64,000 nt of DNA. It comes from an uncultured Erysipelotrichales bacterium. GTDB lineage: Bacteria; Bacillota_I; Bacilli_A; Erysipelotrichales; Coprobacillaceae. Positions 7,474-17,195 of this stretch are shown here, piece after piece; the first letter of the stretch is position 1; every line of letters starts with the position of its first letter. A program made the translations under genes and the position numbers. Where the stretch lies: positions 1 through 64,000 of the forward strand of contig CAJTTM010000011.1 of NCBI GenBank assembly GCA_910579135.1, given 5' to 3'. The notes beneath the pieces were generated by a model that did not search any database, was not told where the DNA came from, and worked only from the letters and a program-made list of their open reading frames with translations.

Positions 7474-9387
7474 CTATATCAAGTTTAATTCTTGATTGCC
7501 AGCTAATACTCTATATTTATTTAGTCTTATGAGCTGGACTTTATTTAGTTTCAATAGAGCTATATATTTTTGTATTGTTTCTTCTGTTTTTGCGTGTATT
7601 AGACGATGTACCGCCTCTTTTACCAAAATAAGATTTTTATAATCGTCATTACCACCAGCCCTAGTTGGTACAATATGATGACAGTGTATATCATTAGCTT
7701 GTTGAAATTCTTCCAGAGTTATAGCACATTTTCCATGTTGGGCAGAAAATAGCGAAATTCGATTGTCTGCGTATTCTATTGTGCGATTTTCCAAAGATAA
7801 TTTCATCAACTGATACATCAGTAATTTATCAACACTTAGATTGGTATGGATAAATTTTCTTCCCTCTGGAGTATAGCAGTTTGCTGAATACACTTTTGCC
7901 ATTGGTTTTCTGTGTTGGATATATCCAACAGGGAATATAGGTTCGCCCTCGCCAGCAACATATTGAAGCATTTTAGATTTACCATATCTTGTTGCTTCTT
8001 TTGTTGTAAGTTGTCTGCCTGTTTTTCTCAATCTGCCCTTTTTGCTTGCACCTAATCTGTTAGTGAAGATAGCCATTACAGCTCTATTAAGTTTCATACA
8101 ATCCAGATTTACATTTGTTGCAATCTGATAATAATTTTGCATACCTAATACCATTGAATTATAAAGTCTTATTTCCTCTAATTCTGTTTTTCCCTTTGAG
8201 GGAGAAGCAATTTTCTTTGCCTGTGATACCAGCTTGTCTTTTTGGGTCTTGAATTGTTTATCACTTATATGTGATTTAACAACTAACTTCTTTCTTCTCG
8301 GTATCATTTTAATCTTGAAACCAAGAAAGTCGGAGTATCTTTTTCTAACATTTACAATTCTTGTTTTTTCTTGTGATACTTCCAATTTTAGTCGTTGCTC
8401 AATCCATTGAGTAATTGCTATTTTGGTTTTTTCAGCACTTTCTTTGTAGCGACAGAAAACTCTAAAATCATCTGCATAACGAACCATATACATTTCCTTT
8501 AACTTTGTTTTCTTCATTTCTTTGTAAGCGTTGCTTTTACATGGGCTACCGCTTTTATTGATATGAACCACATAGTTTTTTGTAACAGGATTTTCATGCC
8601 ATTGACTTTCTACCCAATGGTCTAACTCATTAAGAACAATGTTGGCTAGTAGTGGGGATATAATTTCCCCCCCCTGTAGAGTTCCTTTCTCTGGATATGT
8701 TATTGTGCCGTCAGGCATTTTAATTGGAGCTTTTAATATCCTTTTTAAAATGAATATCAAGTGCTTGTCCCGTATTCCCATAGCCCATATCTGTTTTATC
8801 AGTTTGGAATGGTTCACGTTGTCAAAGAAACCCTTAATATCAAATTCAATCACATAATGTAGCTGGCTGATTTGTAGGCGGTTATAGGTTGCTTTTATTG
8901 CATTTTCAACCGACCTATTAGGTCTGAAACCGTAGCTGTTTTCACTAAATTTAGCTTCGCAGATTGGTTCTTATACTTGTTTGATACATTGCTGTATAAG
9001 CCTGTCCCACATACAAGGAATGCCTAGAGGTCTGGTTTTCCCATTTGGTTTTGGTATTTCTTTTCGCCTTACTGGCTTAGGTCGATACCCGTGCGGAGTG
9101 CCTGCGACAATATATCTTACCTTTTTGACAACTGTTTCTGCTGGCAATTTGCCAATATCTTTAATTATTGTACCGTCTGTTCCTGCTGTCTTACTGCCTG
9201 CATTTGCTTTGATATTTCGATATGCCAGTAATATATTTTCTCTCGATAGGATAATATCCATAAGATGAGTGAAAATATCTCCATTCTTACTTTTGGCATA
9301 TAAATTATCAAAGGTGTTTTGCATTTCGTAATATTCAGCGTGTCTTAAATCTTCTACACACAATGTTTCATTTTTATTTTTAGGCAT
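7474..9387 (-). pseudogene. ltrA: Group II intron reverse transcriptase/maturase with one nonsense codon
   Basis: Read through, this is a 637-codon LtrA-like protein. RT blocks include GKTRPLGIP, SYGFRPNRS, FDIKGFFD, GGEIISPLLANI and the catalytic YADD (MVRYADDFRVFC). A maturase (X) domain follows, and a C-terminal HNH endonuclease (CAITLEEFQ...CHHIVPTRAGGNDDYKNLILV). A single TAA at 8971-8973 replaces what should be a leucine codon (CIKQV-stop-EPICEAKFSENSYGF), splitting it into 138- and 459-codon parts. The intron could therefore splice only if complemented in trans. Confidence 0.9.
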
Positions 9388-9808
9388 AAGGCTTCACTCC
9401 TTTGCTTGAAATTGAGTGAGCTTTTTTATCTTACTCGTAATCCTTATTAAAACAACATAATACTTTTCTAATATATACACGACTTGAGGGTATTCCTCCA
9501 TTCTCATTACAAGAATTTTTTAGGTTCGCCCTCTGCTTTTCAGCATTGGTTCAACTGCTTATTGTTCTTCGTCAGCTTATTCTCTTGATGAGAACCCAAT
9601 ACCTTTCCTCGTTCCGATAATCTTATCTATACATATATATCCTTAGGTCACTAGCTATAAGCCTGCTGGCTTGATACCGCCTGTAACGGTATATGGCATT
9701 TCATAACCTATATTCTTACTTTGCCACACCAGCTACGATTTCTCGTACCTTTGCATTTCTACAAAGTACAAATTTAGACCTGTACATTCGCTGTTTCGTC
9801 AGTCCCTT
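9388..9808 (-). ncRNA. Group II intron 5' RNA domains, no gene
   Basis: This stretch holds no convincing protein gene. On the minus strand it carries stem-rich sequence typical of intron domain I to III, for example the paired GGTTCTCATC / GATGAGAACC neighbourhood and short GNRA-like loops, directly ahead of the maturase ORF. Confidence 0.6.
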
Positions 9809-12028
9809 GTGGAACATTCTAACCATAGATATTTTATAGACCCCCGACCTGTTGGATACGCTACCCACTTCTGGATAGTTTTCGATAGAAGATATATGTT
9901 CATCAACTATTACGGTATCTTTCAGCCGTCTTTACCGAGCTTCAAACATTCTGAGTTTCCTCATTCAATGCTTGTCGGAGGCTCAGCGGCTGGTCTAGTA
10001 GATAATACAGTGAGCGACGCTAACGCCTATTCCAAATATCCGTTGGAAAACTACCAGTTGGATTTCTATGTGGATTCAAGCTGGGACTGGCTACCGTGGA
10101 ACTGGCTGGACGGTATCGGAAAGAGTATTCAGTACGGGTTATACGCTATCACGAACTTTATCTGGACGGTGAGCCTTTATATCTTCAATGCGACAGGCTA
10201 TGTGGTGCAGGAAGCCTACAAGCTGGACTTTATCTCTGATACCGCAAACTCTATCGGAAAAAACATTCAGACTTTGGCAGGTGTCACTTCCAGCGGTTTT
10301 TCCAGTGAGGGGTTCTATGTGGGATTTCTGCTTATCCTTATTCTTGTGATGGGTATCTATGTCGCTTATACAGGACTTATCAAAAGGGAAACCACAAAAG
10401 CGGTTCATGCAGTGATTAACTTCCTTGTGGTGTTTATCCTGTCAGCGTCCTTTATCGCCTACGCTCCAAACTATATCAGCAAAATCAATGACTTTTCCGC
10501 TGATATAAGCAGCTCGGCGTTATCGCTTGGCACAAAGATTGTGCTGCCCGATTCCAGCAGCAAGGGAAAAGACAGTGTGGACTTGATTCGTGACAGCCTG
10601 TTTTCCATACAGGTGAAACAACCGTGGCTGCTCTTACAGTATGGGGAATCGGATATAGAAACACTCGGCTCTGACCGTGTGGAAAGCCTGTTATCGGCAA
10701 GTCCAGACACGGACGACAGAGAAGATATAGTGATTGAGGAAATCGAAGATAAGGACAATGACAATCTTAGTGTCACAAAGACCATGACACGTTTAGGTAT
10801 GGTGGTGTTCCTGTTCATCTTCAATATCGGTATCTCGGTTTTTGTGTTCCTGCTTACGGGTATGATGATTTTCTCACAGGTGCTATTTATCATTTACGCT
10901 ATCTTCCTGCCGATTAGCTTTATCTTTTCCATGATTCCAACTTATGAGGGCATGGCAAAAAAGGCTCTTACGAAGCTGTTCGATACCATTATGATGAGGG
11001 CAGGAATCACGCTGATTATTACGACAGCATTTAGTATCTCGACCATGTTTTACTCTATTTCTTCTGACTATCCGTTCTTTATGATTGCCTTTTTACAGAT
11101 AGTCACCTTTGCAGGAATCTACTTTAAGCTCGGTGATTTGATGGCAATGTTCAGTCTGCAATCTTCCGACACACAGCAGGTCAGCAGACGAATCATGCGA
11201 CGACCTTATATGTTCCTTAACCGCAGGGCAAGACGCTTGGAGCGTAAAATCGGAAGAACGGTTGCGGCTGGTGCTGCTGGCGGTGTTGCTGGTGCGGCGG
11301 CTGCTTCTGCTTCTGCGAAAAAGACAGACAATACAAAATCAGCAGGCAGCGGTCATACCAGACCAAACAATACGCCATCTTCCCACAGTGGAGGTAACGG
11401 AAAGCCACCAGCTCTGCCAATGAATCAGAAGCCGCCTGCATTGCCCGATAAGCAGAACAGCGATTCTTCGCAATCGACAGTACATAGCAGCTCTGCAAGC
11501 CAGACGCAGGAAACGAAGTCCGCTTCTAAGCGTGGTATCGTGGATAAAAAGGCGGTATCGAAACAACCGCAATCAGAAAAACAGAATCCGCAGCGTCCGA
11601 TAGTGGATAAGACACAGAAGAAACAGGAAACACAGGATAAGGAGCGACAGGACAATGGATCAGCGACAAAAGCTGGTACAGCGAAAGGAGCTGCCCCATT
11701 GCATGAGAGACCAGTGACAACGCCTGTATCTGCGAAAGCAGCTCCACAGCCGGCAGGTTCTAAAGAAGAACAGAATATCAAAGAACGCCCTACTACTGTT
11801 AAGAGGGAACAATCACAATCTGCCAGAGCAAAAGAGCCAGTCACAAAGCAGCAGGAAGTAAGGACGCAGGTTGTCAGAGAATCTTCTTCTCCAGCAGCGA
11901 ATAAGCAATCTGCCCCTGCTGCCCGTCAGACAGTCAAACATCAAAAGCAGACAAAGACAATCAATAAAAAAAACACAAAACAATCAACCGTGAATAAAAC
12001 GTCCAGCAGGAAAGGCGGCAAGAAATGA
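9809..12028 (+). pseudogene. orf15: Tn916 Orf15-like (TcpH/VirB6-type) conjugation membrane protein, signal region replaced
   Basis: From about 9982 (SAAGLVDNTVSDANAYSKYPLENY...) the sequence follows Tn916 Orf15: a multi-spanning membrane protein of the mating channel with about eight hydrophobic segments up to residue 440 and a long, low-complexity Q/P/K/S-rich cytosolic tail (residues about 490-739). The first 58 codons of the open frame are antisense intron sequence, not Orf15, and no signal peptide is left. The start at 9809 is only the first ATG. Stop overlaps the orf14 ATG (ATGA). Confidence 0.8.
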
Positions 12029-13029
12029 AGCTGAAACACTTCGCTGTGTTCGGTGGGATTTTTACGGTGATTATCTGTCTGCTTTTGTTTCTGTTTATTG
12101 TGACCGCAGATGATGAAGAAAGCAGCACTTCCCACTATGATTTTTCTGGACTGAATCTGTCGGAGGAAGTGCTGAAACATCAGACAACGGTAGAAAAATA
12201 CGCAAAAGAATACGGAATTGAGGACTATGTGAATTATCTGCTTGCGATTATGCAGGTGGAATCTGGTGGCACTGGTACGACAGACGTTATGCAGGCAAGT
12301 GAATCTCTTGGTCTGCCGCTTAATTCCCTATCTACGGAGGAATCCATCAAACAGGGGTGTAAATACTTCTCGGAGCTTCTAAAATCCGCTGAAGCAAAAG
12401 GCTGTGACATCAACACAGTGGTACAAGCCTATAACTATGGCGGCGGCTTTATTGATTATGTGGCGAATCATGGCAAAAAATATACCTTTGAACTGGCTCT
12501 CAGTTTCGCCAAGGATAAATCGGGCGGTGTCAAAGTCACCTATAAAAATGAGATTTCCATTAAGGAAAATGGCGGCTGGCGTTACAAGTACGGGAATATG
12601 TTCTATGTGCAGCTGGTAAACCAGTATTTAGCTGTTCCAAACTTTAGTGACGCTACGGTACAGGCAATCTTTAATGAAGCCTTAAAGTATCAAGGCTGGA
12701 AGTATGTGTATGGCGGCAGCAATCCAAATACCAGCTTTGATTGTTCTGGTCTTACGTCTTGTTGCTATGGAAAGGCTGGTATCAGCCTACCTCGTACCGC
12801 ACAGGCACAGTATGACGCTACACAGCACATACCGCTGTCACAGGCGAAAGCTGGTGACTTGGTATTCTTCCACTCGACCTATAATGCTGGAACATATGTC
12901 ACACACGTCGGTATCTATGCAGGAAACAACAGAATGTATCACGCTGGCGACCCTATCGGATATGCAGATTTAACAAGCTCGTACTGGCAAAAGCATTTGA
13001 TTGGTGCTGGACGGGTAAAAACCAAATAA
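12025..13029 (+). CDS. orf14: Tn916 Orf14-like bifunctional lysozyme / NlpC-P60 hydrolase
   Basis: A 334-residue cell-wall hydrolase that opens peptidoglycan for the conjugation channel. An N-terminal membrane anchor (about residues 8-27) is followed by a lysozyme-like (CwlT-type) domain (YGIEDYVNYLLAIMQVESGG, with the catalytic E in QVESGG). An NlpC/P60 domain follows from about residue 210 with catalytic Cys in FDCSGLTSCC and His in THVGIYAG. Complete and normal in length. ATG overlaps the orf15 stop. Unlike Tn5397, where the intron sits in orf14, this copy is uninterrupted. Confidence 0.93.
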   Translation: MKLKHFAVFGGIFTVIICLLLFLFIVTADDEESSTSHYDFSGLNLSEEVLKHQTTVEKYAKEYGIEDYVNYLLAIMQVESGGTGTTDVMQASESLGLPLNSLSTEESIKQGCKYFSELLKSAEAKGCDINTVVQAYNYGGGFIDYVANHGKKYTFELALSFAKDKSGGVKVTYKNEISIKENGGWRYKYGNMFYVQLVNQYLAVPNFSDATVQAIFNEALKYQGWKYVYGGSNPNTSFDCSGLTSCCYGKAGISLPRTAQAQYDATQHIPLSQAKAGDLVFFHSTYNAGTYVTHVGIYAGNNRMYHAGDPIGYADLTSSYWQKHLIGAGRVKTK

Positions 13030-13044
13030 GAAAGGAATGGTACT

Positions 13045-13950
13045 ATGATTTTCAAGAAAAAGAACAAAGAATCAAAACCTAAAAAAGAGAAAAAAGTGCC
13101 TGTGATGAAAGTCGGCACACATAAGAAAACCGTGATTGCCTTATGGCTGGTGCTGATTGCAAGTGTTAGCTTTGGGGTGTATAGGAACTTCACCGCCATT
13201 GATATGCACACGGTACATGAAAAGGAAGTCATTGAACAAAGAATTGTTGACACTAACAAGATAGAGAACTTTGTCAGAGCCTTTGCGAAGTCCTACTATT
13301 CTTGGAACAATACGCAGGAATCCATTGACGCACGAACCGCAGCCATCAATCAATATCTTATAAAGAGCTTGCAGGATTTGAACGTCGATACGGTAAGACA
13401 GGATATACCTACAAGCTCTACGGTCACAGATGCAAAGATTTGGGATATAGAACAGACAGGAACAGACGATTTTACCGTTGTCTACTCGGTAGATCAAACG
13501 GTAACGGAGGGTGAAACATCAATCGGCTATACTTCTGCTTACATGGTGGTGGTTCATGTAGATGGTGACGGAAATATGGTTATTACACAGAATCCGACTA
13601 TCAGCAGCACACCGACAAAATCCAGCTATGAACCAAAAGCAAAGGAATCTGACGGTACGGTGGACGCTGCTACAACGGAGGAAGTGACAGAGTTTTTAGA
13701 AACATTCTTTAAGCTGTACCCTACCGCAACAGAAAAGGAACTTGCCTACTATGTATCGGGCAATGTGCTTGAAAATGTAAACTGTAACTATGTATTCTCG
13801 GAACTGGTGAACCCTATCTTCATCAAAGACGGAGAAAAGGTCAAAGTGTCGGTATCGGTGAAGTATCTCGACCAGAGGACGAAAGCAACACAGATTTCAC
13901 AGTTTGATTTGACGCTGAAAAAAGATAGTAATTGGAAGATTGTAAAATAG
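13045..13950 (+). CDS. orf13: Tn916 Orf13-like conjugation protein (TcpC family)
   Basis: A 301-residue bitopic membrane protein: lysine-rich cytosolic N-terminus, one transmembrane helix at about residues 31-48 (VIALWLVLIASVSFGVYRNF), then two NTF2-like TcpC domains outside. Known TcpC proteins form part of the Gram-positive conjugation channel and contact the hydrolase and Orf15-type proteins. Start ATG at 13045 behind AAAGGAA. Last gene of the transfer operon; a terminator follows at 13958-13995. Confidence 0.9.
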   Translation: MIFKKKNKESKPKKEKKVPVMKVGTHKKTVIALWLVLIASVSFGVYRNFTAIDMHTVHEKEVIEQRIVDTNKIENFVRAFAKSYYSWNNTQESIDARTAAINQYLIKSLQDLNVDTVRQDIPTSSTVTDAKIWDIEQTGTDDFTVVYSVDQTVTEGETSIGYTSAYMVVVHVDGDGNMVITQNPTISSTPTKSSYEPKAKESDGTVDAATTEEVTEFLETFFKLYPTATEKELAYYVSGNVLENVNCNYVFSELVNPIFIKDGEKVKVSVSVKYLDQRTKATQISQFDLTLKKDSNWKIVK

Positions 13951-13957
13951 TATGACG

Positions 13958-13996
13958 AAAGGCTTGCATTTCATATATGATTTGCAAGCCTTTTTC
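13958..13996. terminator. Bidirectional Rho-independent terminator after orf13 and hxlR
   Basis: Stem AAAGGCTTGCA (13958-13968) with TGCAAGCCTTT (13983-13993) and T-run on the plus strand; A-run on the left serves the minus strand. It separates the transfer genes from the cargo. Confidence 0.85.
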
Positions 13997-14323
13997 TTAC
14001 ATCAAATGTGCATCACTCCAACTTTTCATATCCTTTAAAATGGGGATAAAACTTTTTCCTAAATCAGTCAATGAATATTCTACTTTTGGTGGAACTTCTT
14101 GATAAATATATCTGGAAATAAAACCATCGTGTTCTAATTCACGAAGTTGTTTTGTTAAAGTGGATTGTGTAATATCTCCTAATCTCCTTCGTAGTTCCCC
14201 AAATCTTTGTACTTCATATTCAGCAATATACCATAGTATTGTTATTTTCCATTTACCACTTAAAATATTTTGAATCTTAACCATTGCAATACATTGTGGT
14301 AATGATGATTTCATATTACTCAT
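13997..14323 (-). CDS. HxlR-family transcriptional regulator
   Basis: A 108-residue winged-helix regulator of the HxlR/YodB group: GKWKITILW at residues 25-33, FGELRRRLGDITQSTLTKQLRELEHDGF wing-helix core, then KVEYSLTDLG. A single cysteine near the N-terminus (LPQCIAM) sits where HxlR proteins such as YodB and HypR carry their redox/electrophile-sensing cysteine, so a similar input is possible (inference). Divergent from the pyrD operon with a shared 160-base regulatory region. Start ATG behind AAAAGGAGGAGG. Confidence 0.88.
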   Translation of the reverse strand: MSNMKSSLPQCIAMVKIQNILSGKWKITILWYIAEYEVQRFGELRRRLGDITQSTLTKQLRELEHDGFISRYIYQEVPPKVEYSLTDLGKSFIPILKDMKSWSDAHLM

Positions 14324-14346
14324 GAAAACCTCCTCCTTTTAATCGC

Positions 14347-14375
14347 ATTATACTATCTTTTCTTATCTATTTCAA
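14347..14375 (-). promoter_or_regulatory. hxlR promoter
   Basis: Minus strand -35 TTGAAA (14370-14375), 17-base spacer, -10 TATAAT (14347-14352). Near-consensus sigma-A type. Confidence 0.75.
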
Positions 14376-14385
14376 TGTACAATTA

Positions 14386-14408
14386 TTTTTAATACTTAGT
14401 ATTAAAAA
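14386..14408. promoter_or_regulatory. Palindromic operator between hxlR and pyrD
   Basis: A 23-base inverted repeat whose core is TAATACTTAGTATTA (14390-14404), flanked by T5 and A-runs; only the centre is asymmetric. It lies between the two divergent promoters, the usual place for an HxlR dimer to control both. Confidence 0.6.
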
Positions 14409-14459
14409 TACTATTATATACAAAAAAAGACAGTACTTTTATTTTTTTTGATTGCTTGA

Positions 14460-14465
14460 TATAAT
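14460..14465 (+). promoter_or_regulatory. -10 element of the cargo operon
   Basis: TATAAT at 14460-14465 with no good -35 at 17 bases (TTTTAT). The weak -35 would suit a regulated promoter. The transcript would start only a few bases before the ribosome site. Confidence 0.4.
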
Positions 14466-14482
14466 TTGAAACAAGAAAGGCG

Positions 14483-15394
14483 GTGATAAAAATAAGTACA
14501 TCAGTGAATATAGCAGAGATTACTTTTAAAAATCCAGTTATGCCAGCTTCGGGTACGTTTGGTTCTGGACAGGAATATAGCGAGTTTATTAATCTAAACC
14601 AATTAGGTGCTGTTGTGACAAAAGGTGTTTCCTATTATCCGTGGCAAGGGAATCCAGTACCGAGAATCATGGAAACACCTAGTGGAATGATAAATGCTAT
14701 TGGCTTACAAAATCCGGGAATTGATGTCTTTTTAGAAAGAAATATACCGTTTCTACAAAAATTTGATACTAAAGTTATTGTTAATGTTTGTGGTAATACA
14801 GTGAAAGATTATCTGAAAGTTGTAAGTCGCTTATCTGAACAGAAAGTAGATATATTAGAAATCAATATTTCTTGTCCAAATGTAAAGCATGGAGGTATTG
14901 CTTTTGGTCAAGAACCTAAAATGGTGGAATATATCACAAAAGAAATTAAAAAAATAGCTAAACAACCCATATCCATGAAGCTAACACCAAATGCTACTGA
15001 CATAACAGAAATTGCAAAGGCAGCCGAATCTGGTGGAGCAGATGCACTTTCTCTAATAAATACTATTACAGGTATGAGCATTGATGTTAAAAAAAGAACA
15101 TTCAGTGTTGCAAATAAAACAGGTGGGTTATCTGGGGCAGCTATCAAACCTATTACATTGCGAATGGTATATCAAGTTTATAAAACAGTTCAAATTCCTA
15201 TTATTGGAATGGGCGGTATTTCGTCAGTGAATGACGCTTTAGAATTTATTATGGCTGGTGCAACTGGAATTGCGATTGGAACAGCAAATTTCAATTCCCC
15301 TACTATTATGATAGAAGTTATTGATGGATTAGAAAATTATATGAAAGAAAACGATATTGAAGATTTGAAAGAAATCAGAGGTATTGTTGAGTAA
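14483..15394 (+). CDS. pyrD: Dihydroorotate dehydrogenase (PyrDB / class 1B-like), ICE cargo
   Basis: A 303-residue FMN TIM-barrel protein. Class 1 features are all present: NPVMPASGTFG, VTKGV, GLQNPG, catalytic cysteine in NISCPN, MKLTPN, the GGLSGAAIKP loop and the FMN-phosphate site GMGGISS...AGATGIAIGTA. It would oxidise dihydroorotate or a related dihydropyrimidine; a class 1B enzyme normally needs PyrK, which is absent here. First gene of a four-gene cargo operon. The GTG at 14483 lies inside the Shine-Dalgarno-like GGCGGTGAT; the downstream ATA or a later GTG may be the true start. Confidence 0.88.
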   Translation: MIKISTSVNIAEITFKNPVMPASGTFGSGQEYSEFINLNQLGAVVTKGVSYYPWQGNPVPRIMETPSGMINAIGLQNPGIDVFLERNIPFLQKFDTKVIVNVCGNTVKDYLKVVSRLSEQKVDILEINISCPNVKHGGIAFGQEPKMVEYITKEIKKIAKQPISMKLTPNATDITEIAKAAESGGADALSLINTITGMSIDVKKRTFSVANKTGGLSGAAIKPITLRMVYQVYKTVQIPIIGMGGISSVNDALEFIMAGATGIAIGTANFNSPTIMIEVIDGLENYMKENDIEDLKEIRGIVE

Positions 15395-15427
15395 ACAAAA
15401 TTTTTTATTTGGAAAGGAGAAATTATT

Positions 15428-16312
15428 ATGCATTATTCTGGAACTATTTGGAGACCCCCATATGAAGCATACTCTTTGCTTATTCAAGTAACTGCGGGGT
15501 GTACTCATCACTCTTGTAAATTCTGTACACTTTATGAAGATTTACCTTTCAAATTCAGACTATCACCGTTGGCAGAAGTAAAAGAAGATTTATCAGAAGC
15601 TAGTAGATTTTATCGTAAAGTACCCAGAATATTTTTTACTGGTGCAAATCCATTTGTTTTAAATACAGACAAATTAAAGACATTAGCAAAAATGGCTAGG
15701 GAATATTATCCAACTGTAAAAACGATTGGTTGTTTTGCAAGAATAACTGACATTACACCTAAAAGTGTTGAGGAATTAAAAGAACTTCGAGCATTAGGAT
15801 ATGACGGTATCACAATAGGGGTAGAAACAGGTGATGATAAAGCACTTGCTTTTATGAATAAAGGATTTCAGACAAAAGATATTATTGAGCAATGCAAAAA
15901 ATTAGAAGAAGCAGATATTAGTTACAGTTTCTTTTATTTGACAGGAATTTGCGGTGCTGGACGTGGAGAAATTAGTGCAAAAGAAACAGCTAAAATATTT
16001 AACCAGTTACACCCACAAATTATTGAATCTTCTATGCTTACAATTTATAAAAGTTCAGAATTGTACAAAGAAATAGTCGCAGGAAACTGGCAAGAAGAAA
16101 ATGAAATTGAAAAGCTTGCTGAGTTAAAGACCCTTATTGAAAATTTAGAGATTACTACTCGTATTGTTACTGATGGAGCTTCAAATTTAATACAAGTTAG
16201 AGGAAATCTTCCAAAAGATAAAGAAAAACTGATTAAGCATTTAGAATATCAAATTTCAAATGCAGATGAATCAAGTTTAAGAGAATATAGAGTTAATTTG
16301 AAACACTTATAG
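15428..16312 (+). CDS. Radical SAM enzyme of unknown substrate, ICE cargo
   Basis: A 294-residue radical SAM protein. The [4Fe-4S] cluster motif is CTHHSCKFC (CX4CX2C) at about residues 25-33. It is followed by typical barrel motifs: FFTGANPF, the SAM-contacting GVETGDD near residue 136, and IGCFARI. No extra Fe-S or B12 domain is visible, so it looks like a stand-alone radical SAM barrel of the YgiQ/Elp3-like superfamily. Start ATG at 15428 with GGAAAGGAG 8 bases upstream. Its co-transcription with a SAM synthetase suggests that SAM supply matters. Confidence 0.85.
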   Translation: MHYSGTIWRPPYEAYSLLIQVTAGCTHHSCKFCTLYEDLPFKFRLSPLAEVKEDLSEASRFYRKVPRIFFTGANPFVLNTDKLKTLAKMAREYYPTVKTIGCFARITDITPKSVEELKELRALGYDGITIGVETGDDKALAFMNKGFQTKDIIEQCKKLEEADISYSFFYLTGICGAGRGEISAKETAKIFNQLHPQIIESSMLTIYKSSELYKEIVAGNWQEENEIEKLAELKTLIENLEITTRIVTDGASNLIQVRGNLPKDKEKLIKHLEYQISNADESSLREYRVNLKHL

Positions 16313-16325
16313 GCGGTGATTAAAA

Positions 16326-17159
16326 GTGATACAGGATATAGAACCACTATTATTTGACAATAAATTTTTAGATGAAATTCCAACTTCCAATGACTGGATA
16401 TGTATTTTCAGTAATGAAAAAATCTTATTAAAAAAATCTTCTGCTGGAAGATATAAGTTGCCTATATACTCTGATTTTGAAAAATTGAATGATTTGATTT
16501 ATCTTTTCAAGATTGGCTCACACAAAATATATCTTTTCCAAAATGAAAATAAGATTCATGTTACAGAGTACGATTTCTCATATCAACCATTTGGAATAAT
16601 ATTTAAAGTATTTCCACAGTGGATACAATTTGCCTGTAATACAGCAAAACATTTATCAAATTGGTATAGGGACAATCGTTATTGCGGGCGGTGTGGTTCT
16701 TTGACTGTATTTGAACATTTAGAAAGAGCTTTATATTGTCCAATATGTAAAAATGTGATTTATCCTATAATTTCGCCAGTCATAATTGTTGGTGTTATAG
16801 ATAAAGATAGGTTGCTTTTGACCAAATACGCTCATGCGGATTTTAAAAAATATGGTTTGATTGCTGGATATGTAGAAATAGGAGAAACATTAGAAGTTGC
16901 AGTAAAGCGTGAAGTCTGCGAAGAAGTCGGATTAAAAGTAGAGAATATCAGATATTTTGGAAGTCAACCGTGGGGAGAAAATCACATTTTAATTGCTGGT
17001 TTCTTTGCGGATTTAAAGGGCAGTAACCTTATTCGACTAGATTATGAAGAATTATCAACAGGAAAATGGTTTTATAGACATGAACTTCCTCGAGAATTAA
17101 GTGATACAACCATAACCTATGACATGATAGAAGCATTTCGCAATAATAAAGCATATTAA
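16326..17159 (+). CDS. nudC: NADH pyrophosphatase-like Nudix hydrolase (NudC-like), ICE cargo
   Basis: A 277-residue protein. A zinc ribbon (CGRCGS...CPICKN, about residues 118-140) is followed by a complete Nudix box (GYVEIGETLEVAVKREVCEEVGL, starting at about 179) and then SQPWGENH, the NudC-type motif. NudC enzymes split NAD(H) into NMN(H) and AMP and can remove NAD caps from RNA. Starts with GTG 5 bases after GGCGGTGATT. Third gene of the cargo operon, 13 bases after the radical SAM gene. Confidence 0.87.
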   Translation: MIQDIEPLLFDNKFLDEIPTSNDWICIFSNEKILLKKSSAGRYKLPIYSDFEKLNDLIYLFKIGSHKIYLFQNENKIHVTEYDFSYQPFGIIFKVFPQWIQFACNTAKHLSNWYRDNRYCGRCGSLTVFEHLERALYCPICKNVIYPIISPVIIVGVIDKDRLLLTKYAHADFKKYGLIAGYVEIGETLEVAVKREVCEEVGLKVENIRYFGSQPWGENHILIAGFFADLKGSNLIRLDYEELSTGKWFYRHELPRELSDTTITYDMIEAFRNNKAY

Positions 17160-17195
17160 GAAATAATATTCACATTAAAAAACGGAGGTACGCAT

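Larger units (their letters stand above)
7352..9980 (-). mobile_element. Group II intron with reverse transcriptase/maturase ORF
   Basis: Domain V is recognisable at 7404-7431 on the minus strand (CGGAG...GTGAAAGTCGCACG...CTCCG). A domain VI hairpin follows (AAGTT/AACTT and GATATT/AATATC stems), ending in AC at 7352, the AY expected at an intron 3' end, right before the tcpD exon. About 570 bases of RNA-domain sequence lie 5' of the intron ORF (9388 to about 9980), the length seen in well-studied bacterial introns. The exact 5' end is not resolved: no clean GTGYG is visible, and orf15 sequence begins at about 9982. Confidence 0.8.

Noticed and set aside
8640..8720. Eight-C tract in the maturase gene as a frameshift site
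   Set aside because: It lies in frame within the conserved GGEIISPLLANI block and the reading frame is intact through it.
9809..9981. Novel 58-residue N-terminal domain of the Orf15 protein
   Set aside because: These codons are the antisense strand of the group II intron 5' region; Orf15 similarity begins only at about 9982.
11217..11844. Minus-strand ORFs across the orf15 tail
   Set aside because: They are shadows of the low-complexity Gln/Pro/Lys/Ser-rich tail and have no ribosome sites or recognisable domains.
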